DNA of 47,509 nt, from contig CASEIX010000060.1 in assembly GCA_949288095.1 (NCBI GenBank), forward strand, positions 1-47,509, read 5' to 3'. The notes beneath the pieces were generated by a model, which saw nothing but the letters and a program-made list of their open reading frames with translations, was not told where the DNA came from and made no database searches. Origin of the DNA: an uncultured Eubacteriales bacterium (lineage in GTDB: Bacteria > Bacillota > Clostridia > TANB77 > CAG-508). Below are positions 31,675-40,417 of this stretch, piece after piece (position 1 is the first letter of the stretch; every line of letters starts with the position of its first letter). The position numbers were made by a program, and so were the translations under genes.

Positions 31675-32496
31675 TTATTCTCCCCTTAATATATATTTTT
31701 CAATGGCATTTGCAACACCATCATGATTATTAGAAGTTGTAACATCATTTGCAAATTCTTTTACGAAGTCACTTGCATTTTCCATTGCAATTCCTAATCC
31801 TGCAAAATCTAACATTTCTATATCATTTTCCCCATCACCTATCGCCATAACTTCTTCTTTTTTGATATCATATTTTTCCATAACCACTTTAATCGCTTCT
31901 GATTTTTTGATTCCTTTTTTTACAATTTCTAAATATTCTGGAACACTACTGGTTATCTCGTATTTTTTTAGTATTTCCTTGGAAATTTGTTCTCTTTTTT
32001 CTATAATTTTTTCCGGTTTATCTATAAAGCAAACTTTATAAATATAATTTTGTGGTTTGTTAAAATTTAATTGATTAAAATTTACTACTTTTAAATGCAT
32101 TCCCTTTAGATTTTTTGTATTTTTTCGTACAACTTCTGGTATCGTTTCTACATACTGGGTATCTTTTGTATATACCATAATTGGCAGTTTTAATGCCTTT
32201 CCTAATTGAATTAATTCTTCTACTTCTTCAACATCTAAATTTTTTGAATATACCAATTCTTTTGTTGTATTTTCGACAATCAATCCTCCATTTAAGCAAA
32301 TGGTACATTGATCTTCTTTTCTTAAATCCAATGCATCTATAAATTTCTCTAATCGATAAAATGACCTTCCTGTTGAAATCATAATTTTTACACCTTTTTC
32401 AGATGCTTCTTTAATCACTTCTATTGTTTTCTTTGTTAATTCTTTTTCATCTGTTACCAATGTTCCATCAAAATCTATCGCAACTAATTTATACAT
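31675..32496 (-). CDS. Cof-type HAD-IIB phosphatase
   Basis: The 273-residue protein has motif I DFDGTLV (8-14, nucleophile Asp8), motif II MISTGRSF, the lysine motif and motif IV GDGENDIEML, with the type IIB cap between. Family members dephosphorylate sugar phosphates, pyridoxal phosphate or flavin precursors; the substrate cannot be told from sequence. ATG 32496 overlaps the Nudix gene by 8 bases, which suggests coupling. Confidence 0.92.
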   Translation of the reverse strand: MYKLVAIDFDGTLVTDEKELTKKTIEVIKEASEKGVKIMISTGRSFYRLEKFIDALDLRKEDQCTICLNGGLIVENTTKELVYSKNLDVEEVEELIQLGKALKLPIMVYTKDTQYVETIPEVVRKNTKNLKGMHLKVVNFNQLNFNKPQNYIYKVCFIDKPEKIIEKREQISKEILKKYEITSSVPEYLEIVKKGIKKSEAIKVVMEKYDIKKEEVMAIGDGENDIEMLDFAGLGIAMENASDFVKEFANDVTTSNNHDGVANAIEKYILRGE

Positions 32497-33004
32497 TTTT
32501 CTTCTCCTCTTCTTTTATTTTTTCTAAAAAATATATACATTCTCTTAGACAATCATAATGGCATTCTAAGAATATCCCTTTTTCTCTTAATTCTTCTATT
32601 TTTTCCAAACTTGCCCATTCTGTCTTTTCTACTTCTTCTATTTGCAATTTTAGTGTTGATTGTTTTATATCTTTTTTTACATAGTACATATCTACAAAAC
32701 AGTCATATGCTCTTTTGGAAAATACTAATTCCACATCATTTTCTGCTAAATCCAATCCCAATTCTTCTTGTGTTTCTCTTAAAATTGCTGTTACACTATC
32801 TTCTCCTGAAACAACATGTCCACCTGTTAGTGCCCATTTTCCATTTTTCTTTTCTGCTCGTTTTTGAATTAAGAACTCATGGTTATCATTTTCAAAACAA
32901 ATAATAACAATTTGAATATATTTTTCTTCTGCTATATTACTATCTTCTGTTGTTATTTCTCCAATTGGTTTTCTATTTCTATCAAATAGATCTCTTGTTT
33001 CCAT
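32489..33004 (-). CDS. Nudix hydrolase
   Basis: Nudix enzymes hydrolyse nucleoside diphosphates linked to another moiety. The 171-residue protein has an intact Nudix box from Gly62 to Gly83: GX5E with Glu68, then REtQEELG at 76-83. The MutT-like N-terminus is FLIQKRAEKKNGKWALTGGHV. The start LFDRNRKPIGE resembles isopentenyl-diphosphate isomerase-like and MutT-like groups, so substrate is uncertain. ATG 33004 follows GGAAAT. It overlaps the HAD gene. Confidence 0.88.
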   Translation of the reverse strand: METRDLFDRNRKPIGEITTEDSNIAEEKYIQIVIICFENDNHEFLIQKRAEKKNGKWALTGGHVVSGEDSVTAILRETQEELGLDLAENDVELVFSKRAYDCFVDMYYVKKDIKQSTLKLQIEEVEKTEWASLEKIEELREKGIFLECHYDCLRECIYFLEKIKEEEKKNV

Positions 33005-33025
33005 ATTTCCTCCATATATTATTTT

Positions 33026-33922
33026 TTATTTTTTCTTAATATTTTTCTCCTCCTTTCCTTCATCTACTAATATTTTGTTTGTTATTTCAGCAAAATCTTC
33101 TAATGTTAATTTTTCTGCTCTTACATTTTCATCTAAATGTAATTCCTTTAAAATTCTTAATCCTTCTTTTTTAGTCATAAATACTTTTGTATTGGTTAAT
33201 GCATTTAGTAATGTCTTTCTTCTTTGCATAAAAGCGCTTTTGATAATCTTAAACATAACACCTCGACTTTTTACTTCTACTGGTGGTTCTTTTCTTAAAG
33301 TTAATTTAATCACTTTTGAAGTCACTTCTGGTTCTGGTATAAAAGAATCATTTGGTACTTCCATGATACCTTCAGCTGTTGCATAATAATATACAGAATA
33401 TGTAATAGCCCCTGTTTCTTTTTCTCCTGGAGTTGCAATTAACCTATCTGCAACTTCTTTTTGTATCATAACAGTAATACTTTCTAAATCTAAACGATCT
33501 TCTAATAATTTCATAATAATTGGTGTAGTTATATAATATGGTAAATTTGCCACGATTTTAGCAGATTGAAAACCATTTTTTTCTTTTTCTTCTTTTATTA
33601 TTTTGTTTAATCTAATTTTCAATACATCTCCATGAATCAATTCAAAATTATCATATAGAGAAAATCTATCAGTTAATATTTTTATCATTTTCTTGTCAAG
33701 CTCAATACAAATAACTTTTCCTGCTTTTTCTAATAATTCTTTTGTTAATGTTCCCAAACCTGGTCCAATTTCAATAACCAAGTCTTCTTTGGTTATATTA
33801 CTACTGTCTACAATTTTATCTACTACATTTTGATTAATTAAAAAATTTTGTCCTAATGCTTTATTCGCTCTAATTTTATATTTTTTCATAATAAATTGGG
33901 TATCCTCTAAAATATGACTCAT
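33026..33922 (-). CDS. rsmA: 16S rRNA (adenine1518-N6/adenine1519-N6)-dimethyltransferase
   Basis: RsmA (KsgA) dimethylates two adenines in helix 45 of 16S rRNA late in small-subunit assembly; loss gives kasugamycin resistance. The 298-residue protein begins with IRANKALGQNFLIN, has SAM motif EIGPGLGTLTKEL, catalytic motif NLPYYITTPI and the C-terminal helix with QRRKTLLNAL. Length is typical. ATG 33922 lies 32 bases after the -10 box of the promoter. It heads the unit that may run through the Nudix, HAD and deaminase genes. Confidence 0.96.
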   Translation of the reverse strand: MSHILEDTQFIMKKYKIRANKALGQNFLINQNVVDKIVDSSNITKEDLVIEIGPGLGTLTKELLEKAGKVICIELDKKMIKILTDRFSLYDNFELIHGDVLKIRLNKIIKEEKEKNGFQSAKIVANLPYYITTPIIMKLLEDRLDLESITVMIQKEVADRLIATPGEKETGAITYSVYYYATAEGIMEVPNDSFIPEPEVTSKVIKLTLRKEPPVEVKSRGVMFKIIKSAFMQRRKTLLNALTNTKVFMTKKEGLRILKELHLDENVRAEKLTLEDFAEITNKILVDEGKEEKNIKKK

Positions 33923-33953
33923 CTTTCTATTTCCTTTCTCTTTTTACATATAT

Positions 33954-33982
33954 ATTATATTGTAAAACTCTATCTTTTTCAA
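33954..33982 (-). promoter_or_regulatory. Sigma-A promoter of rsmA
   Basis: On the minus strand TTGAAA (33977-33982), 17 bases, TATAAT (33954-33959). It lies just upstream of rsmA, and the run of same-strand genes down to 29.6 kb has no strong internal promoter that I could see. Confidence 0.8.
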
Positions 33983-34099
33983 CAATTCAAATAATTTATT
34001 ATGATATTTTTCTTTACAATTCGATCTTCATCATTATGATTCATTTTAAAAATTTCTTTATGATAAATCGTAATCTATTGTAAATTTTCTGTGTATTTG

Positions 34100-34128
34100 T
34101 TGCTTTTTATCTATTTTTAAGATACAAT
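34100..34128 (+). promoter_or_regulatory. Sigma-A promoter of the PASTA penicillin-binding protein
   Basis: TTGCTT (34100-34105), 17 bases, TACAAT (34123-34128); transcription would start near 34135, which rules out the TTG at 34133 as start codon. Confidence 0.65.
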
Positions 34129-34162
34129 AGAATTGCAAATTTTTAACAAAAGAGGCGAAGTT

Positions 34163-36520
34163 ATGGATACAAATAAAAAAGATATAAAAAATAAAAATAC
34201 ACATAAAAAGCCACCCATCAAAACAGATAAGAAAAATGACAAAAATACTGTAAAAATAAAAAAAGAAAAAGACTCTAATGTCATTAGCTTAAACCGTAAA
34301 TTTGATTCTAAAAATTTAATTTATACACCCAAATTACGTAATACGTTTATTGTCATTCTTATCATTTTTATTCTACTTTTAGGGAGACTTGGTTATCTAC
34401 AATTTGTAGATGGTGCTTATTTGACAGAAATGGCTTATCAACAACAAGCTATTAACCAAATTCTTAGCCCTAAAAGAGGAAATATTTATGATGCTACTGG
34501 ACAGGCTTTAGCTATTAGTTCTCAAGTAGATACCATAACCATTAATCCTACTAGAATCGTGGGAGATACTGACGAGGAAACAAAAACTTTAAAAGAAACT
34601 GTTGCTAAAGGTCTTTCTGATATATTTGCATTAGATTACAATGAAACCTTAGAAAAAGTAAATAGTTCTTCTCAAGTAGAAACCATTATCAAAAAAGTAG
34701 AACAAGAAAAAGTAGATGAATTGGAAACTTGGATGGATGAGAATGATATATCTGTTGGAATTAACATAGATGAAGATACGAAAAGATATTACCCTTATGG
34801 AGATTTAGCATCTAGTGTCATTGGTTTTTGTGGAAGTGATAACCAAGGATTAAGTGGAATCGAATCTAAATGGGATTCTGTTTTGACTGGTACACCTGGA
34901 AAAATTGTTAGTTCGCAAGATAGTAGTCAAAAAGAAATTCCAAATGCAGAAGAAACCTACATATCTGCTGAAAATGGTAGTGATATTACCCTTACAATCG
35001 ATGTAAAAATACAGTCTACTATTGAAAAATACTTAGAACAAGCTGTTGAAAAATATGAATGTGAAGATGGCGGAAATGTGATTGTTATGAATCCTCAAAC
35101 TGGAGATATTTTAGGAATGGCTTGCTATCCAGACTATGACCTAAACACACCTTATACGCCAAACTCTACATTAGCCCAAACGTATGATTCTTTATCTACT
35201 GAAGAAAAAAGTGAAGCTTTATATAAAATGTGGTCTAATAAATCTGTTGCAGAAAGTTATGAACCAGGTTCTACCTTTAAAATCATTACTGCTAGTGTTG
35301 CTTTAGAAGAAGGGATTACCACAACAGATAAAGCTGGTGATTTCTACTGTTCAGGATCTCAAATTGTTGAAGATAGAGAAATTAAATGTTGGAGATGGTA
35401 TGATCCTCATGAGTCTCAAACTTTAAGGAGAGCACTTTGTAATTCTTGTAACCCTGCATTTATCCAATTAGCACAAAGAATTGGTGCTTCTACTCTATAT
35501 AAATATTATCAAGCTTTTGGATTATTTGAAACAACCGATTCTGGTTTATATGGAGAACAAACTAGTATTTTTCATGACTTAGATGATGTAGGACCTGTTG
35601 AACTTGCCACATATGCATTTGGTCAAAGATTTCAAGTAACACCTCTTCAAATGATAACTGCAGTTTCTTGTGTTGCCAATGATGGTGTTTTAATGAAACC
35701 AAACATCATAAAATCTATTACAAATACAGACACTGGTGCTGTTACCGAAACACAACCTACAGAAGTAAGACAAGTTTTATCTAAAGAGACTGCATCAAAA
35801 GTAAAATCTATGATGGAATCTGTTGTTTTAGAAGGAACTGGAAAAAATGTTCAAGTTTCTGGATATTCTATAGGAGGAAAATCTGGCACTTCTGAGCCTA
35901 CAGAAGCAAATAAAGATGATGGTTATGTTTCATCATTTGTTGCTATCTCTCCTATTGAAGATACACAAGTCGTTATATTACTTACTTTATATGATCCTCA
36001 AAATAAACAATATGGATATCAAGGAGGTTCTGTTGCAGCTCCTGTTGTTTCACAAATGCTATCTGAAATATTACCATATTTAGGTGTCCCTTCTGATACA
36101 ACAGAAGAAGATAATAGTGCTGAAAACTTAATAACTGTTCCTGATGTTAGAAATAAAACACTTACAGAAGCCAAAAAAGTTCTTACAGATGCAGGATTTG
36201 ATTGTAATATCGTTTCTTCTGGAGACGAAAATGCAACCTTAGTTGCAGATCAGAATCCAAAACCAGGAGCTAAATTAGCTGCTAATTCTATTATTATGCT
36301 ATATGGTGAAGGTGATACAGTGGCAACATCTGTTAGTGTTCCAGATTTGTCAAATATGAATTTATCACAAGCTAAAAACGCTTTAAAAGCCAAAAACTTA
36401 AATATTAGTGTTACTGGTTCAGGAATTGTAACGACTCAAGATTATGCTGCTGGTGAGCTTGTACAAGAAGGAACTATTATCAGTGTAAATCTGAAACCAA
36501 CTTTAACAGATGCACATTAA
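34163..36520 (+). CDS. spoVD: Class B penicillin-binding protein with two PASTA domains (SpoVD/FtsI type)
   Basis: These transpeptidases cross-link peptidoglycan; SpoVD acts in spore cortex synthesis and its paralogue in septation. The 785-residue protein has a charged cytosolic tail (to about 60), a membrane anchor (60-76), the dimerisation domain (PKRGNIYDATGQALA), the transpeptidase with EPGSTFK (nucleophile Ser), SCN and GGKSGTSEP, and two PASTA repeats at the end (ITVPDVRNKTLTEAKKVL, VSVPDLSNMNLSQAKNAL). I chose ATG 34163 with AGAGG upstream. It is not in the division block, stands alone, and ends in a strong terminator. SpoVD rather than vegetative PBP2 is a likely assignment, not certain. 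Confidence 0.88.
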   Translation: MDTNKKDIKNKNTHKKPPIKTDKKNDKNTVKIKKEKDSNVISLNRKFDSKNLIYTPKLRNTFIVILIIFILLLGRLGYLQFVDGAYLTEMAYQQQAINQILSPKRGNIYDATGQALAISSQVDTITINPTRIVGDTDEETKTLKETVAKGLSDIFALDYNETLEKVNSSSQVETIIKKVEQEKVDELETWMDENDISVGINIDEDTKRYYPYGDLASSVIGFCGSDNQGLSGIESKWDSVLTGTPGKIVSSQDSSQKEIPNAEETYISAENGSDITLTIDVKIQSTIEKYLEQAVEKYECEDGGNVIVMNPQTGDILGMACYPDYDLNTPYTPNSTLAQTYDSLSTEEKSEALYKMWSNKSVAESYEPGSTFKIITASVALEEGITTTDKAGDFYCSGSQIVEDREIKCWRWYDPHESQTLRRALCNSCNPAFIQLAQRIGASTLYKYYQAFGLFETTDSGLYGEQTSIFHDLDDVGPVELATYAFGQRFQVTPLQMITAVSCVANDGVLMKPNIIKSITNTDTGAVTETQPTEVRQVLSKETASKVKSMMESVVLEGTGKNVQVSGYSIGGKSGTSEPTEANKDDGYVSSFVAISPIEDTQVVILLTLYDPQNKQYGYQGGSVAAPVVSQMLSEILPYLGVPSDTTEEDNSAENLITVPDVRNKTLTEAKKVLTDAGFDCNIVSSGDENATLVADQNPKPGAKLAANSIIMLYGEGDTVATSVSVPDLSNMNLSQAKNALKAKNLNISVTGSGIVTTQDYAAGELVQEGTIISVNLKPTLTDAH

Positions 36521-36525
36521 TCTTA

Positions 36526-36573
36526 TAAAAAAACGTACGTTGAAATCTTTGTTTTCACAACGTACGTTTTTTA
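36526..36573 (+). terminator. Terminator of the PASTA penicillin-binding protein
   Basis: AAAAAACGTACGTTG (36527-36541) and CAACGTACGTTTTTT (36557-36571) form a long stem with a 15-base loop and T-runs on both strands, so it also serves the convergent gene at 36574. Confidence 0.9.
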
Positions 36574-37200
36574 TTATTCCATTACCTCCTCATTCCAATA
36601 TTTTTCCAATAATGTATCTAATTTTCTTATATTTTTACTTTTTTTAATTGCTTCTTTTATATTTTCTCCTTTCAAATAGCTCATCCATGCTTGTTTTAAT
36701 GTCATATCTTTGTTTATTTCAATCTTGAATTTAGGTAATTGTAAAATATGAATTTCAAGATAATCATGTATAATATTGCTCATGGTTTCACCTACAACCA
36801 TTTTACTATGATAATCTAATTCTTTATTTAATACAAAATCTAATATATTAATGGTATTTGTCTTTGCAATTTCTCTATCATCATCATATTCTAACTGATT
36901 ACCATGAATTTGTGCATAATACAATAACATTTTTGTTAGTACATGTTCACCATCAATAATTTGTATACCTACATTTCTTTCTTCATTTTCAGTTGTCTTA
37001 ATTCTTAAATCTGCAATGCCAAAATTTTCTTCTGCTGGTAAATGATTTTTTATTTTTTCTAAGTATGGGTTAATTTTTGCTTCTTTAATTTCTAAATTTA
37101 GCATTACTTCTATAAATTCTTTTAATATATCTACATTTTCTTCTGTATTTAAAACTCTCCTTAGTACGAAATTACTTTTTGCAATAAATTTTCGATTCAT
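36574..37200 (-). CDS. PD-(D/E)XK nuclease-like (Rpn/PDDEXK_2) protein, active site altered
   Basis: The 208-residue protein matches the PD-(D/E)XK family often labelled transposase-like: FVLRRVLNTEENVDILKEFIEVMLNLEI, then FGIADLRIKT (the aspartate) and NVGIQI. Family members have ExQ or ExK in the last motif (for example IEIQ); here a Gly stands in the Glu position, so catalysis is doubtful. A clear AAAAGGAGG at 37237-37245 is 36 bases upstream of the ATG at 37200, and an 18-base palindrome TTTTTAGTGCACTAAAAA (37215-37232) lies between. An in-frame TAA sits just ahead of the ATG, so no earlier start exists. Confidence 0.75.
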   Translation of the reverse strand: MNRKFIAKSNFVLRRVLNTEENVDILKEFIEVMLNLEIKEAKINPYLEKIKNHLPAEENFGIADLRIKTTENEERNVGIQIIDGEHVLTKMLLYYAQIHGNQLEYDDDREIAKTNTINILDFVLNKELDYHSKMVVGETMSNIIHDYLEIHILQLPKFKIEINKDMTLKQAWMSYLKGENIKEAIKKSKNIRKLDTLLEKYWNEEVME

Positions 37201-37506
37201 ATATTATATATATGTTTTTAGTGCACTAAAAATAAACCTCCTTTTCATATTTTATTCGAAATTCGGGATTTTGATTAATACTTTAGACTAGTTATGGTTT
37301 TTCTTGATAAAAGATTCAAACTTAATACAAATATAGACAAATTGATAATTAACAAATAATAGAAATTTCTATTGAATAAAAATTATATAATTTCTTCCAG
37401 TATACTGTCAAAAAAAGAACTTGTCAACAAGTTCTTTCCCATTTTTTCTATTTTTCATCGCAAAATTCGACAAATATCCTATTCTTTGGTTAATTTCAAT
37501 CTAAGA
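37201..37506. other. Intergenic stretch of about 300 bases
   Basis: It holds the ribosome site and palindrome ahead of the PD-(D/E)XK-like gene (37215-37245), AT-rich sequence with no convincing gene, and the ispH terminator (37414-37437). I found no clear promoter for the leftward gene. Confidence 0.6.
37414..37437 (-). terminator. Terminator of ispG-ispH
   Basis: AAAGAACTTGT and ACAAGTTCTTT pair perfectly with a 2-base centre; on the minus strand a run of T follows. It lies 70 bases after ispH. Confidence 0.8.
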
Positions 37507-38361
37507 TTAAACTCTTTTTAATTTTTCTATTACCTTTTCTATGCTTTCTTTAGGTGTTGAAGCTCCTGCCATAATTCCAACTTTATCCGTAGAATTGATA
37601 TTATCTAATATGAATTCTGTTTCATTTTCTATGAATAAAACCGTTTTACAATATTGTTTTGCAATTTCATATAATTTTTTCGTATTAGAACTATTTTTTC
37701 CTCCAATAATAATCATTGCATCTACTTTTTTTGCCATTTCCTCTGTTTCTTTTTGTCTAATTTCTGTTGCTTGACATATGGTATTTTTTACAACTACTTC
37801 TACATCTCTTGGTATTTCATTTTTAATGATTTCTTCTATGATATAAAATTTTTCTAAACTATATGTTGTTTGTGAAATCACTAATATTTTTTTCATTCCC
37901 GACTTCTCAAACGTTTCTAAAGCTTTTATTGTATCATCTTCTTTTTCTATTACAAATTTATTTTCTCCACAATAGCTTAATGTTCCTATAATTTCTGGAT
38001 GTTTTTTATTTCCTAAAAGAAAGATATAATATCCTTTATTAGCATATTCTTCTGCAATTTGATGAACTTTTAATACTTTTGGACAAGTATAATCGATTAA
38101 TTCTATCTGGTTTTGTCTTGCTTTCTCATAAACCTGTTTTGGAATACCATGTGCACGAATAATCGTCTTTCCGTTTGCTTCTCCTATATTTTCAATAAAT
38201 TGCATTCCTAGATTTTCTAATTCTTTTACTACTTCTTGATTATGCACAATTTCTCCTAATCCGTATAAGATTTTATTTTGTTTTAACGCTTCTTTTGCAC
38301 CATCAACAGCTCTTTTCACTCCATAGCAAAAACCAGCTGTCTTTCCTACGATAATTTTCAT
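37507..38361 (-). CDS. ispH: 4-hydroxy-3-methylbut-2-enyl diphosphate reductase
   Basis: IspH (LytB) catalyses the last step of the MEP pathway, giving IPP and DMAPP with two electrons from ferredoxin or flavodoxin at a [4Fe-4S] cluster. The 284-residue protein has the three cluster cysteines (Cys12 in GFCYGV, Cys93 in YTCPKV, Cys196 in NTICQAT) and the conserved AHGIP and ISQTT. Length is typical of the shorter form without the S1 fusion seen in some clostridia. It is 18 bases after ispG; the two form an operon. Confidence 0.97.
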   Translation of the reverse strand: MKIIVGKTAGFCYGVKRAVDGAKEALKQNKILYGLGEIVHNQEVVKELENLGMQFIENIGEANGKTIIRAHGIPKQVYEKARQNQIELIDYTCPKVLKVHQIAEEYANKGYYIFLLGNKKHPEIIGTLSYCGENKFVIEKEDDTIKALETFEKSGMKKILVISQTTYSLEKFYIIEEIIKNEIPRDVEVVVKNTICQATEIRQKETEEMAKKVDAMIIIGGKNSSNTKKLYEIAKQYCKTVLFIENETEFILDNINSTDKVGIMAGASTPKESIEKVIEKLKRV

Positions 38362-38379
38362 ACAAACCTCTTTTCCTTC

Positions 38380-39435
38380 CTATTTTATTATCTCTAAAAT
38401 TTCTTGTTTTAACACTTCTACAATTTTTTCTTGTGGTACTTTTTTAATAATTTCACCTTTTTTAAATAATAAACCTTCTTTTATACCACCTGCAATCCCA
38501 ATATCTGCTTCTCTTGCCTCGCCAGGTCCATTGACTGCACATCCCATCACAGCTACTGTGATATCTGATTCTATTGTACTTAAAAATTCTTCCACCTCTT
38601 TAGCAATTGGAATTAAGTCAATTTGTGTTCTTCCACAAGTAGGACAAGCTACTAATGTTGGTACTTTATGATATAAATTGCAATCCTTTAGTATTTCTTT
38701 TGCTACTTTAATTTCTTTTACTGGATCATCTGAAAGAGAAACTCTCATCGTATCTCCTATTTCATTTCTTAGCATATATCCTAATCCAATACTAGATTTT
38801 ACTGTTCCACTAAATTCTGTACCACTTTCTGTAATTCCTAAATGTAATGGACAATCAAAAGCCTTCGCTGCTTCTTCATAGCTTTCTATACATAAATCTA
38901 AATTAGATGCTTTTAATGAAATTAGATAATCTTGAAAATCTAATTTTTCCAATATTTCTACATGTCTTCTTGCACTTTCTACCATCGCCTTTGCTGTTGG
39001 CTTTCCATATTGTTCTAATAAATCTTTTTCTAAAGAACCAGCATTTACCCCTATTCGAATAGGAATATGATGTTCCTTACATTGATCTACAACAGCTTTT
39101 ACTTTATCTTCGCTTCCAATATTTCCTGGATTGATTCTAACTTTATCCACACCTGCTTTTATAGCTTCTAATGCAATCTTATAATCAAAATGTATGTCTG
39201 CAACAATTGGAATATGAATTTGTTTTTTGATTTCCTTTATTGCTTTTGCATCTTCCATATCTAATGCTGCTACTCTTATAATTTCACATCCTGCTTTTTC
39301 CAAATCTAATATTTGTTTTACAGTTGCTTTTACATCTTTTGTTTTCGTATTACACATAGATTGGATAACCACTTTATCTTGTCCACCAATTTGTACATTT
39401 CCTACCATAATTTTTCTTGTTTCTGTTCTTTTCAT
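38380..39435 (-). CDS. ispG: 4-hydroxy-3-methylbut-2-en-1-yl diphosphate synthase
   Basis: IspG (GcpE) converts the cyclodiphosphate MEcPP to HMBPP, the step before IspH, with electrons from ferredoxin or flavodoxin. The 351-residue protein has the TIM-barrel half ([40 protein letters not shown]) and the Fe-S domain with [11 protein letters not shown] and [11 protein letters not shown], whose three cysteines bind the cluster. Two-domain bacterial length. The start ATG 39435 has GGAAGGA upstream. Together with ispH it shows a full lower MEP branch. Confidence 0.97.
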   Translation of the reverse strand: MKRTETRKIMVGNVQIGGQDKVVIQSMCNTKTKDVKATVKQILDLEKAGCEIIRVAALDMEDAKAIKEIKKQIHIPIVADIHFDYKIALEAIKAGVDKVRINPGNIGSEDKVKAVVDQCKEHHIPIRIGVNAGSLEKDLLEQYGKPTAKAMVESARRHVEILEKLDFQDYLISLKASNLDLCIESYEEAAKAFDCPLHLGITESGTEFSGTVKSSIGLGYMLRNEIGDTMRVSLSDDPVKEIKVAKEILKDCNLYHKVPTLVACPTCGRTQIDLIPIAKEVEEFLSTIESDITVAVMGCAVNGPGEAREADIGIAGGIKEGLLFKKGEIIKKVPQEKIVEVLKQEILEIIK

Positions 39436-39461
39436 TTTTTATTCCTTCCTTTTCAACAAAA

Positions 39462-39493
39462 AAGGAAAACATGGATATTTCCAAGTTTTCCTT
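39462..39493 (-). terminator. Terminator of the response regulator gene
   Basis: AAGGAAAAC-TGG and CCA-GTTTTCCTT form a stem of about 13 pairs with a small bulge, just after the stop; the minus-strand tail is TTTTTGTTG. Confidence 0.7.
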
Positions 39494-39498
39494 GAATT

Positions 39499-40233
39499 TT
39501 ATTTAGAAGCTATATAATATCCGACTCCTCTTTTTGTTATTAATATTTTTGGTGAAGATGTATCTTTTTCAATTTTTTCTCTAATTCTTCTTACTGTAAC
39601 ATCTACTGTTCTAATATCTCCATAATATTCATAACCCCAAACTTTTTCTAATAATGTTTCTCTTGTAACTACTTGACCTGGTTGTGATGCTAAAAATTTG
39701 ATAACTTCAAATTCTCTTACTGTTAAATCAATAATTTCTCCTCTGATTTTCACCTCAAATTTGTCTAAATCTAGTTCTAAATCATTAACAATAATTTTAT
39801 TTTCTTTCTTTTTTGAATTGTCATTATCTAATCTTGCCATAGACATATTTTCAACTTTTCTTAGATTTGCTTTTACCCTTGCTATCAATTCTCTAACACT
39901 AAATGGTTTTGTAATATAATCATCTGCTCCTAATTCTAGTCCTAATATTTTATCAATTTCACTATCTTTTGCTGTTAGCATTAAAATTGGTACATTATAT
40001 GAATTTTTTATTCTTTTACATACAGATAATCCATCCATTTTTGGAAGCATAATATCTAACAAAATTAAATCTGGGTACTGTTCTAAAGCAATGTTTAATG
40101 CTGTTACTCCATCACTTGCTTCGATTACATTATATCCTTCTTTTTTCAAATTATATACTAATATTTCCCTTATTGGTTGTTCATCATCAACAATTAAAAT
40201 TGTTTTTTGATCTCTATCTATTTCTTCTTCCAC
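39499..40233 (-). CDS. OmpR/PhoB-family response regulator
   Basis: The 244-residue protein has a receiver domain: acidic pair Asp16-Asp17 in LIVDDE, phospho-acceptor Asp60 in LILLDIMLP, and the switch Thr and Lys in MLTAKDSE and TKPFSVREL. A winged-helix DNA-binding domain follows (LTVREFEVIKFLASQPGQVVTRETLLEKVWGYEYYGDIRTVDVTVRRIREKIE). It is closest in pattern to WalR/PhoP-like regulators. I chose GTG 40233, 7 bases from the GGCGGAG site; a longer frame has no ribosome site. No kinase gene is adjacent; it stands as a single-gene unit. Confidence 0.92.
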   Translation of the reverse strand: MEEEIDRDQKTILIVDDEQPIREILVYNLKKEGYNVIEASDGVTALNIALEQYPDLILLDIMLPKMDGLSVCKRIKNSYNVPILMLTAKDSEIDKILGLELGADDYITKPFSVRELIARVKANLRKVENMSMARLDNDNSKKKENKIIVNDLELDLDKFEVKIRGEIIDLTVREFEVIKFLASQPGQVVTRETLLEKVWGYEYYGDIRTVDVTVRRIREKIEKDTSSPKILITKRGVGYYIASK

Positions 40234-40276
40234 AAAAACTCCGCCTTTCTTCCTTAGCTTTATTTTTATACTTATA

Positions 40277-40305
40277 TTTATATCACACTTATTTCCATTA
40301 TACAA
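40277..40305 (-). promoter_or_regulatory. Promoter of the response regulator gene
   Basis: On the minus strand TTGTAT (40300-40305), 17 bases, TATAAA (40277-40282) with TGA before it (extended -10). It diverges from the por promoter. Confidence 0.5.
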
Positions 40306-40350
40306 GTAATTTCTTTAAATTTTTTTCATCTGTCCTTTTAGTCAAATGTA

Positions 40351-40379
40351 TTGACATTAAGACCATTTAGGCATATACT
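40351..40379 (+). promoter_or_regulatory. Sigma-A promoter of the por operon
   Basis: TTGACA (40351-40356), 17 bases, TATACT (40374-40379); start near 40386, ahead of AAAGGAGG and porC. Confidence 0.85.
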
Positions 40380-40417
40380 AAAGTCGTAAAATTTTAATAA
40401 AAGGAGGCAATTTGAGA

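Noticed and set aside
36574-37200. Active transposase
   Set aside because: The gene belongs to the PD-(D/E)XK group often labelled transposase, but no inverted ends flank it and a catalytic residue is altered.
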